Shown: piece by piece, positions 40,603 to 48,263 of the stretch | How positions within the stretch are numbered: position 1 is the stretch's first letter | Layout of the letters: each line of letters begins with the position of its first letter | Source of the DNA: a virus | Direction: 5' to 3' (one strand) | DNA: 54,899 nt | IMG/VR virus record: IMGVR_UViG_3300021963_000160 | Span: 1-54,899 of that record | Notes under the pieces: generated by a model | The model's database searches: none | What the model was told of the DNA's origin: nothing | Seen by the model: only the letters and a program-made list of their open reading frames with translations | Position numbers and translations under genes: made by a program

Positions 40603-40839
40603 TTATCTATATTTTTTAGTTTTTTGTTTTATTGATTTTGGTTGAGGTACAAATTGTTTACCTTTAGCATTACCTTCTGCTTTTGCTTTATTAGTTGCAG
40701 CTTTCTCTGAGGCACTTAAAGCGTTCCATGCTGCGGAAGGCAAATACCTTTTTTTACCTTCAGACGGTTTACCATCTGAGGTCTTCCACTTCTCATTACC
40801 CCATTTTTTGAGAGACTGTTGTGATTTAGCTAGTGCCAT
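40603..40839 (-). CDS. Small basic protein, DUF5872-like
   Basis: 78 residues with WKTSDGKPSEGKKRYLPSAAW and a KAEGNAKGKQFVPQPKSIKQ tail, the DUF5872 pattern that often accompanies DUF6321 in phages. Highly basic, without membrane segment. It is probably virion-associated and could bind packaged DNA. The gene order is the same as seen in other phages (recollection). Confidence 0.65.
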   Translation of the reverse strand: MALAKSQQSLKKWGNEKWKTSDGKPSEGKKRYLPSAAWNALSASEKAATNKAKAEGNAKGKQFVPQPKSIKQKTKKYR

Positions 40840-41009
40840 TACTTTTTATTTATTTTGTTCTGAACAGTTTTAGACAAATCTTTTAAGTGGAATAACTTTA
40901 CACTTGTTTTGCCGTGTATTTTTCCAGAAAACAATGAGCCATCTGGCATCTTATGGTTGCCACCTGTATGCGGTGTGCCGTCTTTCTTATAGTGACTTAC
41001 ACCTTTCAT
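40839..41009 (-). CDS. Small basic protein, 56 aa
   Basis: The frame MKGVSHYKKDGTPHTGGNHK, then MPDGSLFSGKIHGKTSVKLF, ends just at the start of the next gene (overlap 1 bp) and overlaps the gene upstream by 4 bp, so coupling supports it. It is a Gly/His/Lys-rich protein of a kind repeatedly found near DUF5872 genes. Likely virion-associated DNA-binding protein. Confidence 0.6.
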   Translation of the reverse strand: MKGVSHYKKDGTPHTGGNHKMPDGSLFSGKIHGKTSVKLFHLKDLSKTVQNKINKK

Positions 41010-41188
41010 CTGTATCCTCCTCCTTCTTTTTTATATTGAACAGCAAGTAGTTGTGCTTTTCTAGCCGACCACTCCCCCGGATCGCCACCTTTAGTACCAG
41101 CTTTAATTTTATTAAATAAAGATTTTCTCATAGTAGGTTTAGTATAATTACCTGCCTGATTTACTTTGCTTTTTGTTTGCTTTATCAT
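41006..41188 (-). CDS. Small basic protein, 60 aa
   Basis: MIKQTKSKVNQAGNYTKPTM then a GGDPGEWSARKAQLLAVQYK motif and a GGGYR tail. This GG-PG-WSARKAQLLA signature is common in small phage proteins of the DUF6321/DUF5872 neighbourhood. Basic and soluble. It overlaps the 56-aa gene by 4 bp. Confidence 0.65.
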   Translation of the reverse strand: MIKQTKSKVNQAGNYTKPTMRKSLFNKIKAGTKGGDPGEWSARKAQLLAVQYKKEGGGYR

Positions 41189-41197
41189 TACTTTTTT

Positions 41198-41839
41198 TTA
41201 TTTTGTTGGTATTGGTGTTCCTACAGGATATGGTGCACCTTCTTTAGCCGCAGTAATTGAAGTCATGCCTGATTTTACAGGAATGGCTTTATGAAGAGGT
41301 ACTGCTGCTTCATTTAATGGACCATACACTTTAGCAAGAATAATACCTGTTTCAGTTGTATCAAATATAACTCCAGGCATTGCAAACATATTACTTTCAC
41401 TTGTACTTGGTTGGTTAGTATTTACAGTAAATGATCTATTGTTAGGTGGCATTAATTGCCAAGACTTTGATGCAGGATTAAATTGTGGAACTACTGTGTT
41501 TGTATCATAATACCAATATAAAGACCAAACAGTATTACCCGTTCCATCAGGTGTTTGAAAGTTATTAACAACGTTAAAATCTCCCCATGTTCCACCTGAA
41601 CCATACATAGCTAAATTAGAGATTGAAGGACCTTCTAATACAGGACAAATAGCACAACCTTCATCATAGGTTACACCTTGAATAACAATCTTTTTACCTG
41701 TTGGCACCGCACCAGAAGCACCACAAAAAGCAAATTTACCTTTGTGGATTCTTAGTACATTGGCTTCAGAAATTGTTGATTCATTGTTACAGCTAATTAG
41801 TAAACTAATTGCAAAGATTAAGAATATTGATTTTTTCAT
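41198..41839 (-). CDS. Lipoprotein, 213 aa
   Basis: Lipoprotein signal: MKKSIFLIFAISLLISCNN with the lipobox LISC at about residue 17. The mature part is beta-rich with several Cys (KFAFCGASGA; YDEGCAICPVLEG), so it may be disulfide-linked in the periplasm or outside. It has weak resemblance to surface proteins of Bacteroidota. In a lysis/late region it could aid lysis or superinfection exclusion. Function unknown. Confidence 0.6.
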   Translation of the reverse strand: MKKSIFLIFAISLLISCNNESTISEANVLRIHKGKFAFCGASGAVPTGKKIVIQGVTYDEGCAICPVLEGPSISNLAMYGSGGTWGDFNVVNNFQTPDGTGNTVWSLYWYYDTNTVVPQFNPASKSWQLMPPNNRSFTVNTNQPSTSESNMFAMPGVIFDTTETGIILAKVYGPLNEAAVPLHKAIPVKSGMTSITAAKEGAPYPVGTPIPTK

Positions 41840-41841
41840 AG

Positions 41842-42114
41842 TTATTTTTTTTTAATATTAGAAGGATAAGGATTTTCCTTATGCCATTTTTTAACAGAAG
41901 ACACACCTTGTTTAATAGTTTTAGCACCTGCTTTTTTAGTAAGATTTATGGTATCCCATTTACCTTTATCAGTAGTAGGATGATTAACCATAATATTTCC
42001 AGGTTCGCCTTTGCCTTGCTTAGTAGTCTTTTTATAGACTATATGCTTTTCTCCATCTGAAGTTATCGTAACTTTTGCTTTGTTACTTTGTTTCATTTCT
42101 ATTTTCATAATCAA
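41842..42114 (-). CDS. Small basic protein, 90 aa, DUF2188-like
   Basis: MIMKIEMKQSNKAKVTITSD (a start at the third codon, 42108, is equally plausible), then KHIVYKKTTKQGKGEPGNIM and a Lys-rich C-terminus (SVKKWHKENPYPSNIKKK). Its basic, beta-turn-rich pattern resembles DUF2188-type proteins. It overlaps the DUF3310 gene by 32 bp. Confidence 0.5.
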   Translation of the reverse strand: MIMKIEMKQSNKAKVTITSDGEKHIVYKKTTKQGKGEPGNIMVNHPTTDKGKWDTINLTKKAGAKTIKQGVSSVKKWHKENPYPSNIKKK

Positions 42115-42325
42115 TATTTTTACTATTCTTTAATTTGTTAATTTCTCGTTCTAAATACCACTTCGCTTTTTCTAAATCTTCAACTATTTTATCCGATTTT
42201 TTTCCTGCCCTTGAAACGTACTTAATTACATTACCTAAGTTATAGCCAAAGCCTTTATCTTCTATATAGTCAATGACCTCTATTTTTCCATCTCTATAAT
42301 GTGCCGGGTTGATTTGGTCTATCAT
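42083..42325 (-). CDS. DUF3310 protein (SaV-like)
   Basis: 80 residues from ATG 42325 (MIDQINPAHYRDGKIEVIDY). An ATG 30 bp upstream would lie inside the terminator hairpin at 42333-42363, so 42325 is chosen. The family motif NPAHYRDGKIEVIDYIEDKG and the ending AKWYLEREINKLK match DUF3310, found in many phages, sometimes called nucleotide kinase-like but of uncertain activity. Right after a terminator, so it probably has its own promoter. Confidence 0.75.
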   Translation of the reverse strand: MIDQINPAHYRDGKIEVIDYIEDKGFGYNLGNVIKYVSRAGKKSDKIVEDLEKAKWYLEREINKLKNSKNIDYENRNETK

Positions 42326-42332
42326 ATAATAA

Positions 42333-42363
42333 AAAACCCGACTACATCTCTGCAACGGGTTTT
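42333..42363 (-). terminator. Intrinsic terminator upstream of DUF3310
   Basis: AAAACCCG (42333-42340) pairs with CGGGTTTT (42356-42363); on the minus strand the hairpin is followed by six T residues. It ends the lysis/membrane-protein transcript. Confidence 0.7.
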
Positions 42364-42397
42364 GACAATTAAACTTTTAAACTTAAGCATTTCAAAA

Positions 42398-42955
42398 TTA
42401 CTTTATTAAAACAAAACTAACAAGTATCGCAGAAACTATACCTGCAAACAATCTATTCCTTTTATTCTTTGCATTAACTTTATCGTATTCATTTAAAATC
42501 TCTATTTTTTGTTTTAACAATAAATCAGCATATCCTTTGTTTAAAATTACTTGGTTTTTTAAGTTCCCGACTTGGGAATTGCAAGTTATTAAACTTCTTG
42601 ACTGCACTGATATTAATGTATCTTGACTTAAAATTACAGCATTCGCCTGTTCTACCACTTCAGAACATTCATCTGTTGTAACAACTGAATCACTCCAAAC
42701 TTGAACTATTTTAGTCTTATAAATCGTTTTAGCCGTTTTAACGTGTTTATTTAAGTATTCTATACTATCGTACAACTTTAGGATTTGGTTGTTGTATTCG
42801 GCTTCTATATGGTCGTAGATAGCATTTGAGTCCGCCACTTCATTTATAACAATCGTTCTATCTTTGTATTCAGGATTACAACCAAATTTAAAGACTATTA
42901 AAAACAATCCAACCGCTAAAAAGACATTAAGGTAATAACTAAATTTTTCTTTCAT
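42398..42955 (-). CDS. Membrane/coiled-coil protein, possible spanin-like
   Basis: 185 residues with an N-terminal transmembrane helix (YYLNVFLAVGLFLIVFKFG), a long periplasmic coiled-coil (AEYNNQILKLYDSIEYLNKH; ILSQDTLISVQSRS) and a C-terminal membrane helix (RLFAGIVSAILVSFVLI). Located directly before the endolysin, this matches Rz-like spanins in layout, although the C-terminal helix is unusual for an i-spanin. It may act in envelope disruption. No lipobox partner overlaps. Confidence 0.5.
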   Translation of the reverse strand: MKEKFSYYLNVFLAVGLFLIVFKFGCNPEYKDRTIVINEVADSNAIYDHIEAEYNNQILKLYDSIEYLNKHVKTAKTIYKTKIVQVWSDSVVTTDECSEVVEQANAVILSQDTLISVQSRSLITCNSQVGNLKNQVILNKGYADLLLKQKIEILNEYDKVNAKNKRNRLFAGIVSAILVSFVLIK

Positions 42956-42957
42956 AA

Positions 42958-43422
42958 TTAATCCTTACACTCCATGTGCATCCAATCGTAATTCTTCTCT
43001 ACTCCTAAAGAAATAAAACCTCTAGCGTAAAATATATCAATCATTTTTTGATATTCAGGTCGGGCAAATCTTGCCGTTTTGCTTGTTTCTTTTAATTGGT
43101 TTCTTTCAGGGTCTAAGTCTATTGCTATTCCCCAACTATGTCGGCTGTAATCAGAACCTCCACGCATTGCACGGAAATTAAAACAACCGCCAAATAAATC
43201 TATTCCCAGTTCTACTATTTTTTCATATCCATAATGGTTTAGCAAATCTTGGAATACTAATTGGAAACGGTCTGCTGCCAATTTATGACATCGCATTGTA
43301 GTAACCTTTGTATTTTTATCCCACGCTAATCGCATAGCATATGGCAACTTAATAGAAACTAAATAAGTTCCTTGTTGATTAGGTTTGCCGTACTTTTTTA
43401 TGGCTTGTTCTGTTGTTATCAT
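42958..43422 (-). CDS. Endolysin, M15 (VanY-type) peptidase
   Basis: 154 residues. The metal-binding motif is SRHSWGIAIDLDPERN (His and Asp) with DWMHMECK at the end, the classical M15 zinc peptidase pattern that cleaves peptidoglycan stem peptides. No signal peptide, so export depends on the holin. It lies in a cluster of membrane proteins, which supports its function in lysis. The protein is short, without cell-wall-binding domain, as usual for Gram-negative phages. Confidence 0.85.
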   Translation of the reverse strand: MITTEQAIKKYGKPNQQGTYLVSIKLPYAMRLAWDKNTKVTTMRCHKLAADRFQLVFQDLLNHYGYEKIVELGIDLFGGCFNFRAMRGGSDYSRHSWGIAIDLDPERNQLKETSKTARFARPEYQKMIDIFYARGFISLGVEKNYDWMHMECKD

Positions 43423-43459
43423 ATTGCGTGGTCAGGGAACCAATCGTTATCTTCATCCA

Positions 43460-43675
43460 TTACTTTGTAACTCCAAACATTTTTGACAAGGTAAAAACAA
43501 ACATATCTACACCCTTTAAGTAAACCCCTATTTGAACTTTTAAGGTATCTTCAATACTTGGGTCACTTGCTATTACAAATGTTGCTACACCCGTGATGGC
43601 AAAAACTATTCTAAATGTCCATTTCGCCCAATCGGGGGTTTCTGCTACTATTGCCTTTTTAGTGAAAGGTCTCAT
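43460..43675 (-). CDS. Holin-like membrane protein
   Basis: 71 residues from the ATG at 43675 (MRPFTKKAIVAETPDWAKWT). A longer start inside the previous gene is unlikely. One clear hydrophobic helix (FRIVFAITGVATFVIAS) and a second amphipathic one (KVQIGVYLKGVDMFVFTLS) are followed by a Lys end, as in phage holins of Bacteroidota. It is two steps from the endolysin. A 13-residue frame overlaps its stop and the endolysin start (43420-43461), perhaps coupling their translation. Confidence 0.6.
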   Translation of the reverse strand: MRPFTKKAIVAETPDWAKWTFRIVFAITGVATFVIASDPSIEDTLKVQIGVYLKGVDMFVFTLSKMFGVTK

Positions 43676-43679
43676 TGTT

Positions 43680-44033
43680 TTATTGTTCGTTTTTAGTGGC
43701 TTTTTCAACATGGTTTTTATCAATTTTATTTAATATCCAAGATATTGATGAACCCAATGGATAAAGTGTTCCTTTAGCTTTGTTAATACCTAGTGCATAA
43801 CTAATTGTTTCATCGGGGTTTCCGCATCTGTGGCCATTTGGTTTTATCATAAAATCATTCAATAAAAACTGACAAACCGTATTACCTGTTTGGTCAATAC
43901 TTAAAGCACATTGCCAAAAATAATAACTTAACCCTTTGTGGAAGATTGAACGAATTAATCCGTACACTAAAGATATTGGCATTAAAATAAACGCCATTAA
44001 ACTTGCTACAATCATTAATATTAAATTTATCAT
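43680..44033 (-). CDS. Membrane protein, 117 aa
   Basis: An N-terminal hydrophobic segment (ILMIVASLMAFILMPISLVY) follows the start MINLIL, then a Cys-containing region (FWQCALSIDQTGNTVCQF; HRCGNPDETISYALG). It could be a second holin/antiholin or a membrane-anchored regulator. The stop is 5 bp before the holin start. Confidence 0.5.
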   Translation of the reverse strand: MINLILMIVASLMAFILMPISLVYGLIRSIFHKGLSYYFWQCALSIDQTGNTVCQFLLNDFMIKPNGHRCGNPDETISYALGINKAKGTLYPLGSSISWILNKIDKNHVEKATKNEQ

Positions 44034-44197
44034 CTGTTACTATTATTTTTTTTAAACCAAGTTATAATTGCCAAAACTGAAACAAGCGTTCCAGCTATAA
44101 AACATAAAAATTGAACTATGGGCATTAATGTAGAAGTTAATCCAGCTATGAATAGCAACCAAGAACTAAATACTGATTGATTAAGATTTTGGTGCAT
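44030..44197 (-). CDS. Small two-helix membrane protein, 55 aa
   Basis: MHQNLNQSVFSSWLLFIAGL, then TSTLMPIVQFLCFIAGTLV and SVLAIITWFKKNN. Two hydrophobic helices with a basic C-terminus fit a small holin or antiholin. Stop overlaps the start of the next gene by 4 bp and its start overlaps the upstream gene by 17 bp. Confidence 0.6.
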   Translation of the reverse strand: MHQNLNQSVFSSWLLFIAGLTSTLMPIVQFLCFIAGTLVSVLAIITWFKKNNSNR

Positions 44198-44333
44198 CTG
44201 TCGATTCTAAGGCTTGTTTAATGCTTTGTAAGGCGTTAAGGATAGCTGATACATCAGCAAGATTATAACATCCCTTAGTTGTTGCTAAATTAAGTGCTTG
44301 TTCGATAGTTTGTAATGAGTTTTCTGTGTCCAT
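44181..44333 (-). CDS. Small helical protein, 50 aa
   Basis: MDTENSLQTIEQALNLATTK then an Ala/Leu-rich helix (LADVSAILNALQSIKQALE). Soluble. It overlaps the membrane protein by 17 bp. It could be a small structural partner or lysis regulator. Confidence 0.55.
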   Translation of the reverse strand: MDTENSLQTIEQALNLATTKGCYNLADVSAILNALQSIKQALESTDAPKS

Positions 44334-44335
44334 AA

Positions 44336-44674
44336 TTAAAATGGTAAAGGTGTGTTTACAGGTGATTTTGGTGGGTTTATTTGACTTTCTATATTTCCAT
44401 CAATTGATATATATATATTTTGAATACCATAAGTCCCAAGTATTTCTTGTACCCATCCAATAACAATTTCGTTTGTTAATTCATTATATGGAATATAATC
44501 GGGTTGGTCATAAATTACCGTTAATTCTTGTGTAAAATATAAAGAGCAATGATACTGATTATCAGTATCATTTATGCCAAGTACATCGTAATTTACTATT
44601 ACAACATAGTCTGTTTCGTTTCCTACCGTTTGGGTTAATAACGATGTGGTTGTCCAAGTGTATGTGTTACTCAT
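44336..44674 (-). CDS. 112-aa protein downstream of the fibre gene
   Basis: MSNTYTWTTTSLLTQTVGNE; beta-rich with aromatic residues, an acidic/Pro middle (DQPDYIPYNELTNE) and a terminal Pro-rich tail (PPKSPVNTPLPF). It overlaps the fibre stop by 1 bp. It may be a fibre assembly or tip protein. Confidence 0.55.
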   Translation of the reverse strand: MSNTYTWTTTSLLTQTVGNETDYVVIVNYDVLGINDTDNQYHCSLYFTQELTVIYDQPDYIPYNELTNEIVIGWVQEILGTYGIQNIYISIDGNIESQINPPKSPVNTPLPF

Positions 44675-46671
44675 TATGCTAATAATATTTTTTGTGCTAC
44701 TCCATTAATTATTACATTCCAATATTGTGTTGATGAATTTACTGCTGGGGTTACTGCTCCAGCTACCGTTCCAACACTTCCTACAACAAATTGATTATTT
44801 GAAGTTGCAGTTGCATCCTTTCCAAGCAGTACATTACCACTTAAATTTGTCGCAGTCGTTCCAGAACCTAATGCTGAGTTATTTGTTCCACTTGCATTGG
44901 CAAGTAGACTCTGATAACCTATTGCTGTGTTATTAGATGCTGATGTTGTAGAAGATAACGCTTGATTTCCTACGGCTACGTTATAATTTCCTGAATTACA
45001 TGCATTTAGCGAATTACTCCCTATTGCTACATTATATTCACCCGTATTACAAGCGTTCAAACTATAATAGCCAACAGATGTATTATAACTCCCAGTAAGT
45101 GCACTTAATTGACTTGCTGCACCAAGTGACGTATTAAAAGCACCGCTGGTTAAGGCTCTTAAAGATGCATCTCCAAAAGCACAATTATTGCTTGATGTAA
45201 CATCTCTTAATGAATTTCTCCCAACCGCACAATTTTGGTCTCCACTTGAACCATTAAGCATTGACTGCCAACCTATCGCTACATTATTAACACCATAAGC
45301 ATTTGTATAATATGCCTGATGCCCTATTGCAGTATTATAGCTATTTTGACAATTATATGCAGCACCCGAACCTACTGCCGTACAACTATTATTTCCACCC
45401 CAATAAAGTGCATTTGAGCCAATAGCGGTATTATTGCTTCCAGCCATACCATTGTATTTAGCAAAATATCCAACAGAAGTATTATCTGTACCACTTGTTA
45501 ATGAGCGTTGTGAATTAGAGCCTATTGCAGTATTATATGATGCAGTAGCGGCAGTCAATGCATAAGAACCAACGGCAGTATTATTATTACCAGTAATTTG
45601 AGCTTTTAATGCCAGGTATCCGATTGCCGTACTGTTGTTGCCAGTAGTATTAGCAATTAATGAGTCAGTACCAAAAATGGTATTTGTTACTACACTCGCA
45701 AGACCACGCCCCACAAGTACAGAGTTGATGGTCATATCAGAGGTTGTGGTCTTTCTACCAGCAAAACTTTGTGCTGCCGTTGTAACCACTCCACCAAAAG
45801 ATGCATCTGCTGGTTGTAGATTTAAGGTAGAACCTACAATAGTCATTCCATTGGCATTTGGAACTGCACCTATGGTTGTTATTGCAGATAGTCCTCCTAT
45901 AACTAAATCCCCACTCCCTAAAAGTGAATTTGAATTTATAGTCTTTATATTAGTAGCAGACACTAAGGTTGCTTGTACCGCTAAATCTCCACTACCTAAC
46001 AATGTAGTAGAATTTACCGTTTTAATATTAGTAGCAGACACTAAGGTTGCTTGTACCGCTAAATCTCCACTACCTAACAATGTAGTAGAATTTACCGTTT
46101 TAATATTAGTAGCAGAAATCAATGTATCTTGCTTACTCGCTGCCAATCCTGAATATTGCGAATTTGTTGCATTATCCCCAGTATTTGTTCCCGATAAATT
46201 GGCTACCGAACTATTAAATAACATTGCGTTGGTAATTGCACTATTTGCTATTGATGTAGCATTTCCTATACTAGTAACTACTCCAGTTAAATTTGCATTA
46301 GTTGTAACTGTTGCAGCATTTCCTGTTATATTTGTTTGGTCTCCAGTATTTGTTCCACTTGTATTCCCTATAACTACTAATTGGGCATCAGTAACATATC
46401 GTTTATTGGTAGTGTCGGCTATATCTGATGTTGTGGCATCTGCCCCAGCAGTTATTAATCCTTTGACATCATAAGTAATCTTAGTCTTGGTTGCACCGAC
46501 AATAGCTGCATTCTCATCAACCTTCAAATCTATGCCTAAGCCTATTATTAACTCAGCAGCACTTATTTTCTTTGTTTCATTTGCCGAGACATCAACTATT
46601 GGCAGGACATCTAGGCTGTCTACATTTACCCCTAATAATGGGGTTAGGTCAGTTATTTTTTGATTTGGCAT
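44674..46671 (-). CDS. Long fibre with YadA-head-like repeats
   Basis: 665 residues. The N-terminus MPNQKITDLTPLLG (similar to the 157-aa virion protein) may attach to the virion. Residues about 195-260 contain a 26-residue unit (SATNIKTVNSTTLLGSGDLA) repeated three times; the DNA repeats near 45950-46110 are almost exact 78-bp copies. Residues about 330-620 consist of ~14-residue NTAIGxxAL/xxNNTAVGSxAL repeats typical of the left-handed YadA head of trimeric autotransporter adhesins, so it should be a trimeric, elongated receptor-binding fibre. No chaperone domain is visible at the C-terminus. Confidence 0.75.
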   Translation of the reverse strand: MPNQKITDLTPLLGVNVDSLDVLPIVDVSANETKKISAAELIIGLGIDLKVDENAAIVGATKTKITYDVKGLITAGADATTSDIADTTNKRYVTDAQLVVIGNTSGTNTGDQTNITGNAATVTTNANLTGVVTSIGNATSIANSAITNAMLFNSSVANLSGTNTGDNATNSQYSGLAASKQDTLISATNIKTVNSTTLLGSGDLAVQATLVSATNIKTVNSTTLLGSGDLAVQATLVSATNIKTINSNSLLGSGDLVIGGLSAITTIGAVPNANGMTIVGSTLNLQPADASFGGVVTTAAQSFAGRKTTTSDMTINSVLVGRGLASVVTNTIFGTDSLIANTTGNNSTAIGYLALKAQITGNNNTAVGSYALTAATASYNTAIGSNSQRSLTSGTDNTSVGYFAKYNGMAGSNNTAIGSNALYWGGNNSCTAVGSGAAYNCQNSYNTAIGHQAYYTNAYGVNNVAIGWQSMLNGSSGDQNCAVGRNSLRDVTSSNNCAFGDASLRALTSGAFNTSLGAASQLSALTGSYNTSVGYYSLNACNTGEYNVAIGSNSLNACNSGNYNVAVGNQALSSTTSASNNTAIGYQSLLANASGTNNSALGSGTTATNLSGNVLLGKDATATSNNQFVVGSVGTVAGAVTPAVNSSTQYWNVIINGVAQKILLA

Positions 46672-46811
46672 TATAGTTCTATTTTAAAATTATTTTGTTG
46701 CAACATAAACCCTCCATTTTGGACAAGTAAATAATTTATCCCGGGAGGATTCCCCCCTGAATTATCCGCTATTCCTACAGCAATACCTATTGCTAGTATA
46801 GTACTATTCAT
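46671..46811 (-). CDS. Small Gly-rich protein, 46 aa
   Basis: MNSTILAIGIAVGIADNSGG followed by PPGINYLLVQNGGFMLQ. It overlaps the fibre start by 1 bp. The hydrophobic N-terminus and Gly/Asn-rich part suggest a short structural or membrane-associated protein; unrecognised. Confidence 0.45.
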   Translation of the reverse strand: MNSTILAIGIAVGIADNSGGNPPGINYLLVQNGGFMLQQNNFKIEL

Positions 46812-46812
46812 A

Positions 46813-47286
46813 TTACCAAAGAGCTAAAACTAATGTTGCTGTAGTATTTGTTGAAAGTATTTTTACGACTTGAACAGGAACAAATGATCCTGCCGAAAGC
46901 CCTGTAAATAAAACAGTATCTCCAGCAGCCGTCATTACATTTAGGTTTCCTGCTCCTCCTATATATAATACAGACCCTTCATTTGGGCTTTCTGCATCAT
47001 AAATAATATATGACTTTGATCCTGCCGTAAATATATTAGCATTAAGCGTAAGCGTAGTTTGGTTATCTACGGTTAATACTGTTGCTGCTGTGGAGTCTGT
47101 TATATTATAAACAATGTCCTGTGGCTTTACGTTTGAAGTTACAAATGTAGCAGCAGAGTTTATCAGCTTCAATGCAGTTGTAGAAGTATTTGTACCTGAT
47201 GTTACTACAGCAGGAAATGGAACATTAGCGTCATCTGACGGAATTACAGCTAAGGCTCTTGATGGTTGTAATTTTTGACTTGGCAT
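46813..47286 (-). CDS. Virion beta protein sharing a domain with ring protein 2
   Basis: 157 residues beginning MPSQKLQPSRALAVIPSDDA, rich in Thr, Ala and Val, beta-structured. Residues about 41-97 (LINSAATF...DIVYNITD...LNANIF...SYIIY) match the insert of ring protein 2 (LVDTAGAF...DIVVSVSTG...LTADIF...DYLIL). Probably a head decoration or tail-associated protein. It precedes the fibre cluster in transcription order. Confidence 0.6.
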   Translation of the reverse strand: MPSQKLQPSRALAVIPSDDANVPFPAVVTSGTNTSTTALKLINSAATFVTSNVKPQDIVYNITDSTAATVLTVDNQTTLTLNANIFTAGSKSYIIYDAESPNEGSVLYIGGAGNLNVMTAAGDTVLFTGLSAGSFVPVQVVKILSTNTTATLVLALW

Positions 47287-47291
47287 GATTT

Positions 47292-47495
47292 CTATTTTTT
47301 ATAAGGGAAAATTTTGTTAAGTTTTTCTTTCCTTTCGGAGCACCCGCAATCTTTATTTAGGGTTTCTGATATTTTATCGACTACAAATTTAATTCCCGTT
47401 GCTTTTGTTATCTTTTCGATTGTATCCCCTAATCCTCCACTTGGAACAGCCCGTTTAACACCTGGTGCATAATACTGAAGTTTAGTACCTGACAT
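47292..47495 (-). CDS. Small protein, 67 aa
   Basis: The ATG at 47495 (MSGTKLQYYAPGVKRAVPSG) is preferred over one at 47519 because the latter lies at the -7 element of the divergent promoter. A Cys cluster (KDCGCSERKEK) and basic end (LNKIFPYKK) are visible. Function unknown; possibly virion-associated. Confidence 0.55.
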   Translation of the reverse strand: MSGTKLQYYAPGVKRAVPSGGLGDTIEKITKATGIKFVVDKISETLNKDCGCSERKEKLNKIFPYKK

Positions 47496-47504
47496 TTTTT
47501 TCTT

Positions 47505-47524
47505 TAAATTTGCATACAAAAATA
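47505..47524. promoter_or_regulatory. Overlapping divergent promoters
   Basis: Plus strand TAAATTTG (47505-47512) and minus strand TATTTTTG (47524-47517) are both perfect TAnnTTTG elements, back to back. The minus one has a TTTG at 47548-47551 with 23 bp spacing. They set the starts of the lone plus-strand gene at 47545 and of the minus gene at 47495. Competition between them could form a switch. Confidence 0.5.
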
Positions 47525-47544
47525 ATTAAATTAAATTTAATATA

Positions 47545-48009
47545 ATGCAAATTAAAAATATGGATTACTTAAAATATTATCGGGTAATCAAATTGTTCTA
47601 CAGAATCAAGCATAAATTGACCGATGATAAGATAGATATGCTTATATTTTTATACTCAGAAGTTTATTTTACAAAGGATAAATGTAAGGAATATGAAACT
47701 TTGATGATGAGCAGAAGAGTTTTTTCGTCACTTCTTAGAGATGGTTGGATAAATAAGTTTAGATCGGGTATAGCATTTAAACGCAAAACACTATATTGTT
47801 TATCAATAAGGTCTAAAAATATGGTAAACTCGTTCTATATGAAATTGAACGGAGATGAAATACCTATCGACCCTGTAAATAATAGACTATTTAGAAGAGA
47901 TGTTGCACAAGTAAATGTAGCTTACAGAGATATGATAGTAAAAATGAATTACTACATAAAAGAAAAAAAGAAAAATAAAGATTTAAATTTGGGAGGTATT
48001 TATGATTAG
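47545..48009 (+). CDS. DNA-binding regulator-like protein in the late block
   Basis: 154 residues (MQIKNMDYLKYYRVIKLFYR; a start at 47560 is possible). Helical with a MarR/wHTH-like layout: KLTDDKIDMLIFLYSEVYF, then a recognition-like SRRVFSSLLRDGWINKFR and a wing (GIAFKRKTLYCLSI). It is the only plus-strand gene in the late right block and has its own promoter. Its 3' end overlaps GroES convergently by 4 bp. A late-gene regulator is a reasonable inference; homologues with this arrangement exist in crAss-like phages (recollection). Confidence 0.55.
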   Translation: MQIKNMDYLKYYRVIKLFYRIKHKLTDDKIDMLIFLYSEVYFTKDKCKEYETLMMSRRVFSSLLRDGWINKFRSGIAFKRKTLYCLSIRSKNMVNSFYMKLNGDEIPIDPVNNRLFRRDVAQVNVAYRDMIVKMNYYIKEKKKNKDLNLGGIYD

Positions 48010-48263
48010 AACACTCCAACCACTTCGCGCAATTGTATTATAGTAACGCTTAGTTTATTTATTGTCATTGTAAAACTATTTGTTCTGTCATACAAAATAA
48101 CATCACCTGACTTTACAGTTTCAACCTCATCACCAACTGCGATAACCTTCCCTTTGTAGTATCTAGATTTAGTTGAGTCATCCGCCGATAAAAGCATACC
48201 TGATGACGTTTCTTCGTTTTCAATAATGGTTTCTAGTGTTATGTACTTAGCTATTGGTTTCAT
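48006..48263 (-). CDS. groES: Co-chaperonin GroES
   Basis: 85 residues. KYITLETIIENEETSSGMLL gives the GroES first strand and mobile loop ending in SGMLL (host: GGIVL), then KGKVIAVGDEVETVKSGDVILYD matches the family GkVvAvG...GD.Vly pattern. The length is slightly shorter than bacterial GroES (~95). It follows groEL with a 4-bp overlap. It should cap the phage or host GroEL chamber. Phage-encoded GroES of this bacterial type, next to GroEL, is uncommon. Confidence 0.85.
   Translation of the reverse strand: MKPIAKYITLETIIENEETSSGMLLSADDSTKSRYYKGKVIAVGDEVETVKSGDVILYDRTNSFTMTINKLSVTIIQLREVVGVF

Noticed and set aside
45635-46474. A 279-aa plus-strand frame opposite the fibre
   Set aside because: Its Val/Pro/Ala-rich repeats mirror the repetitive fibre codons and no start context or neighbours support it.
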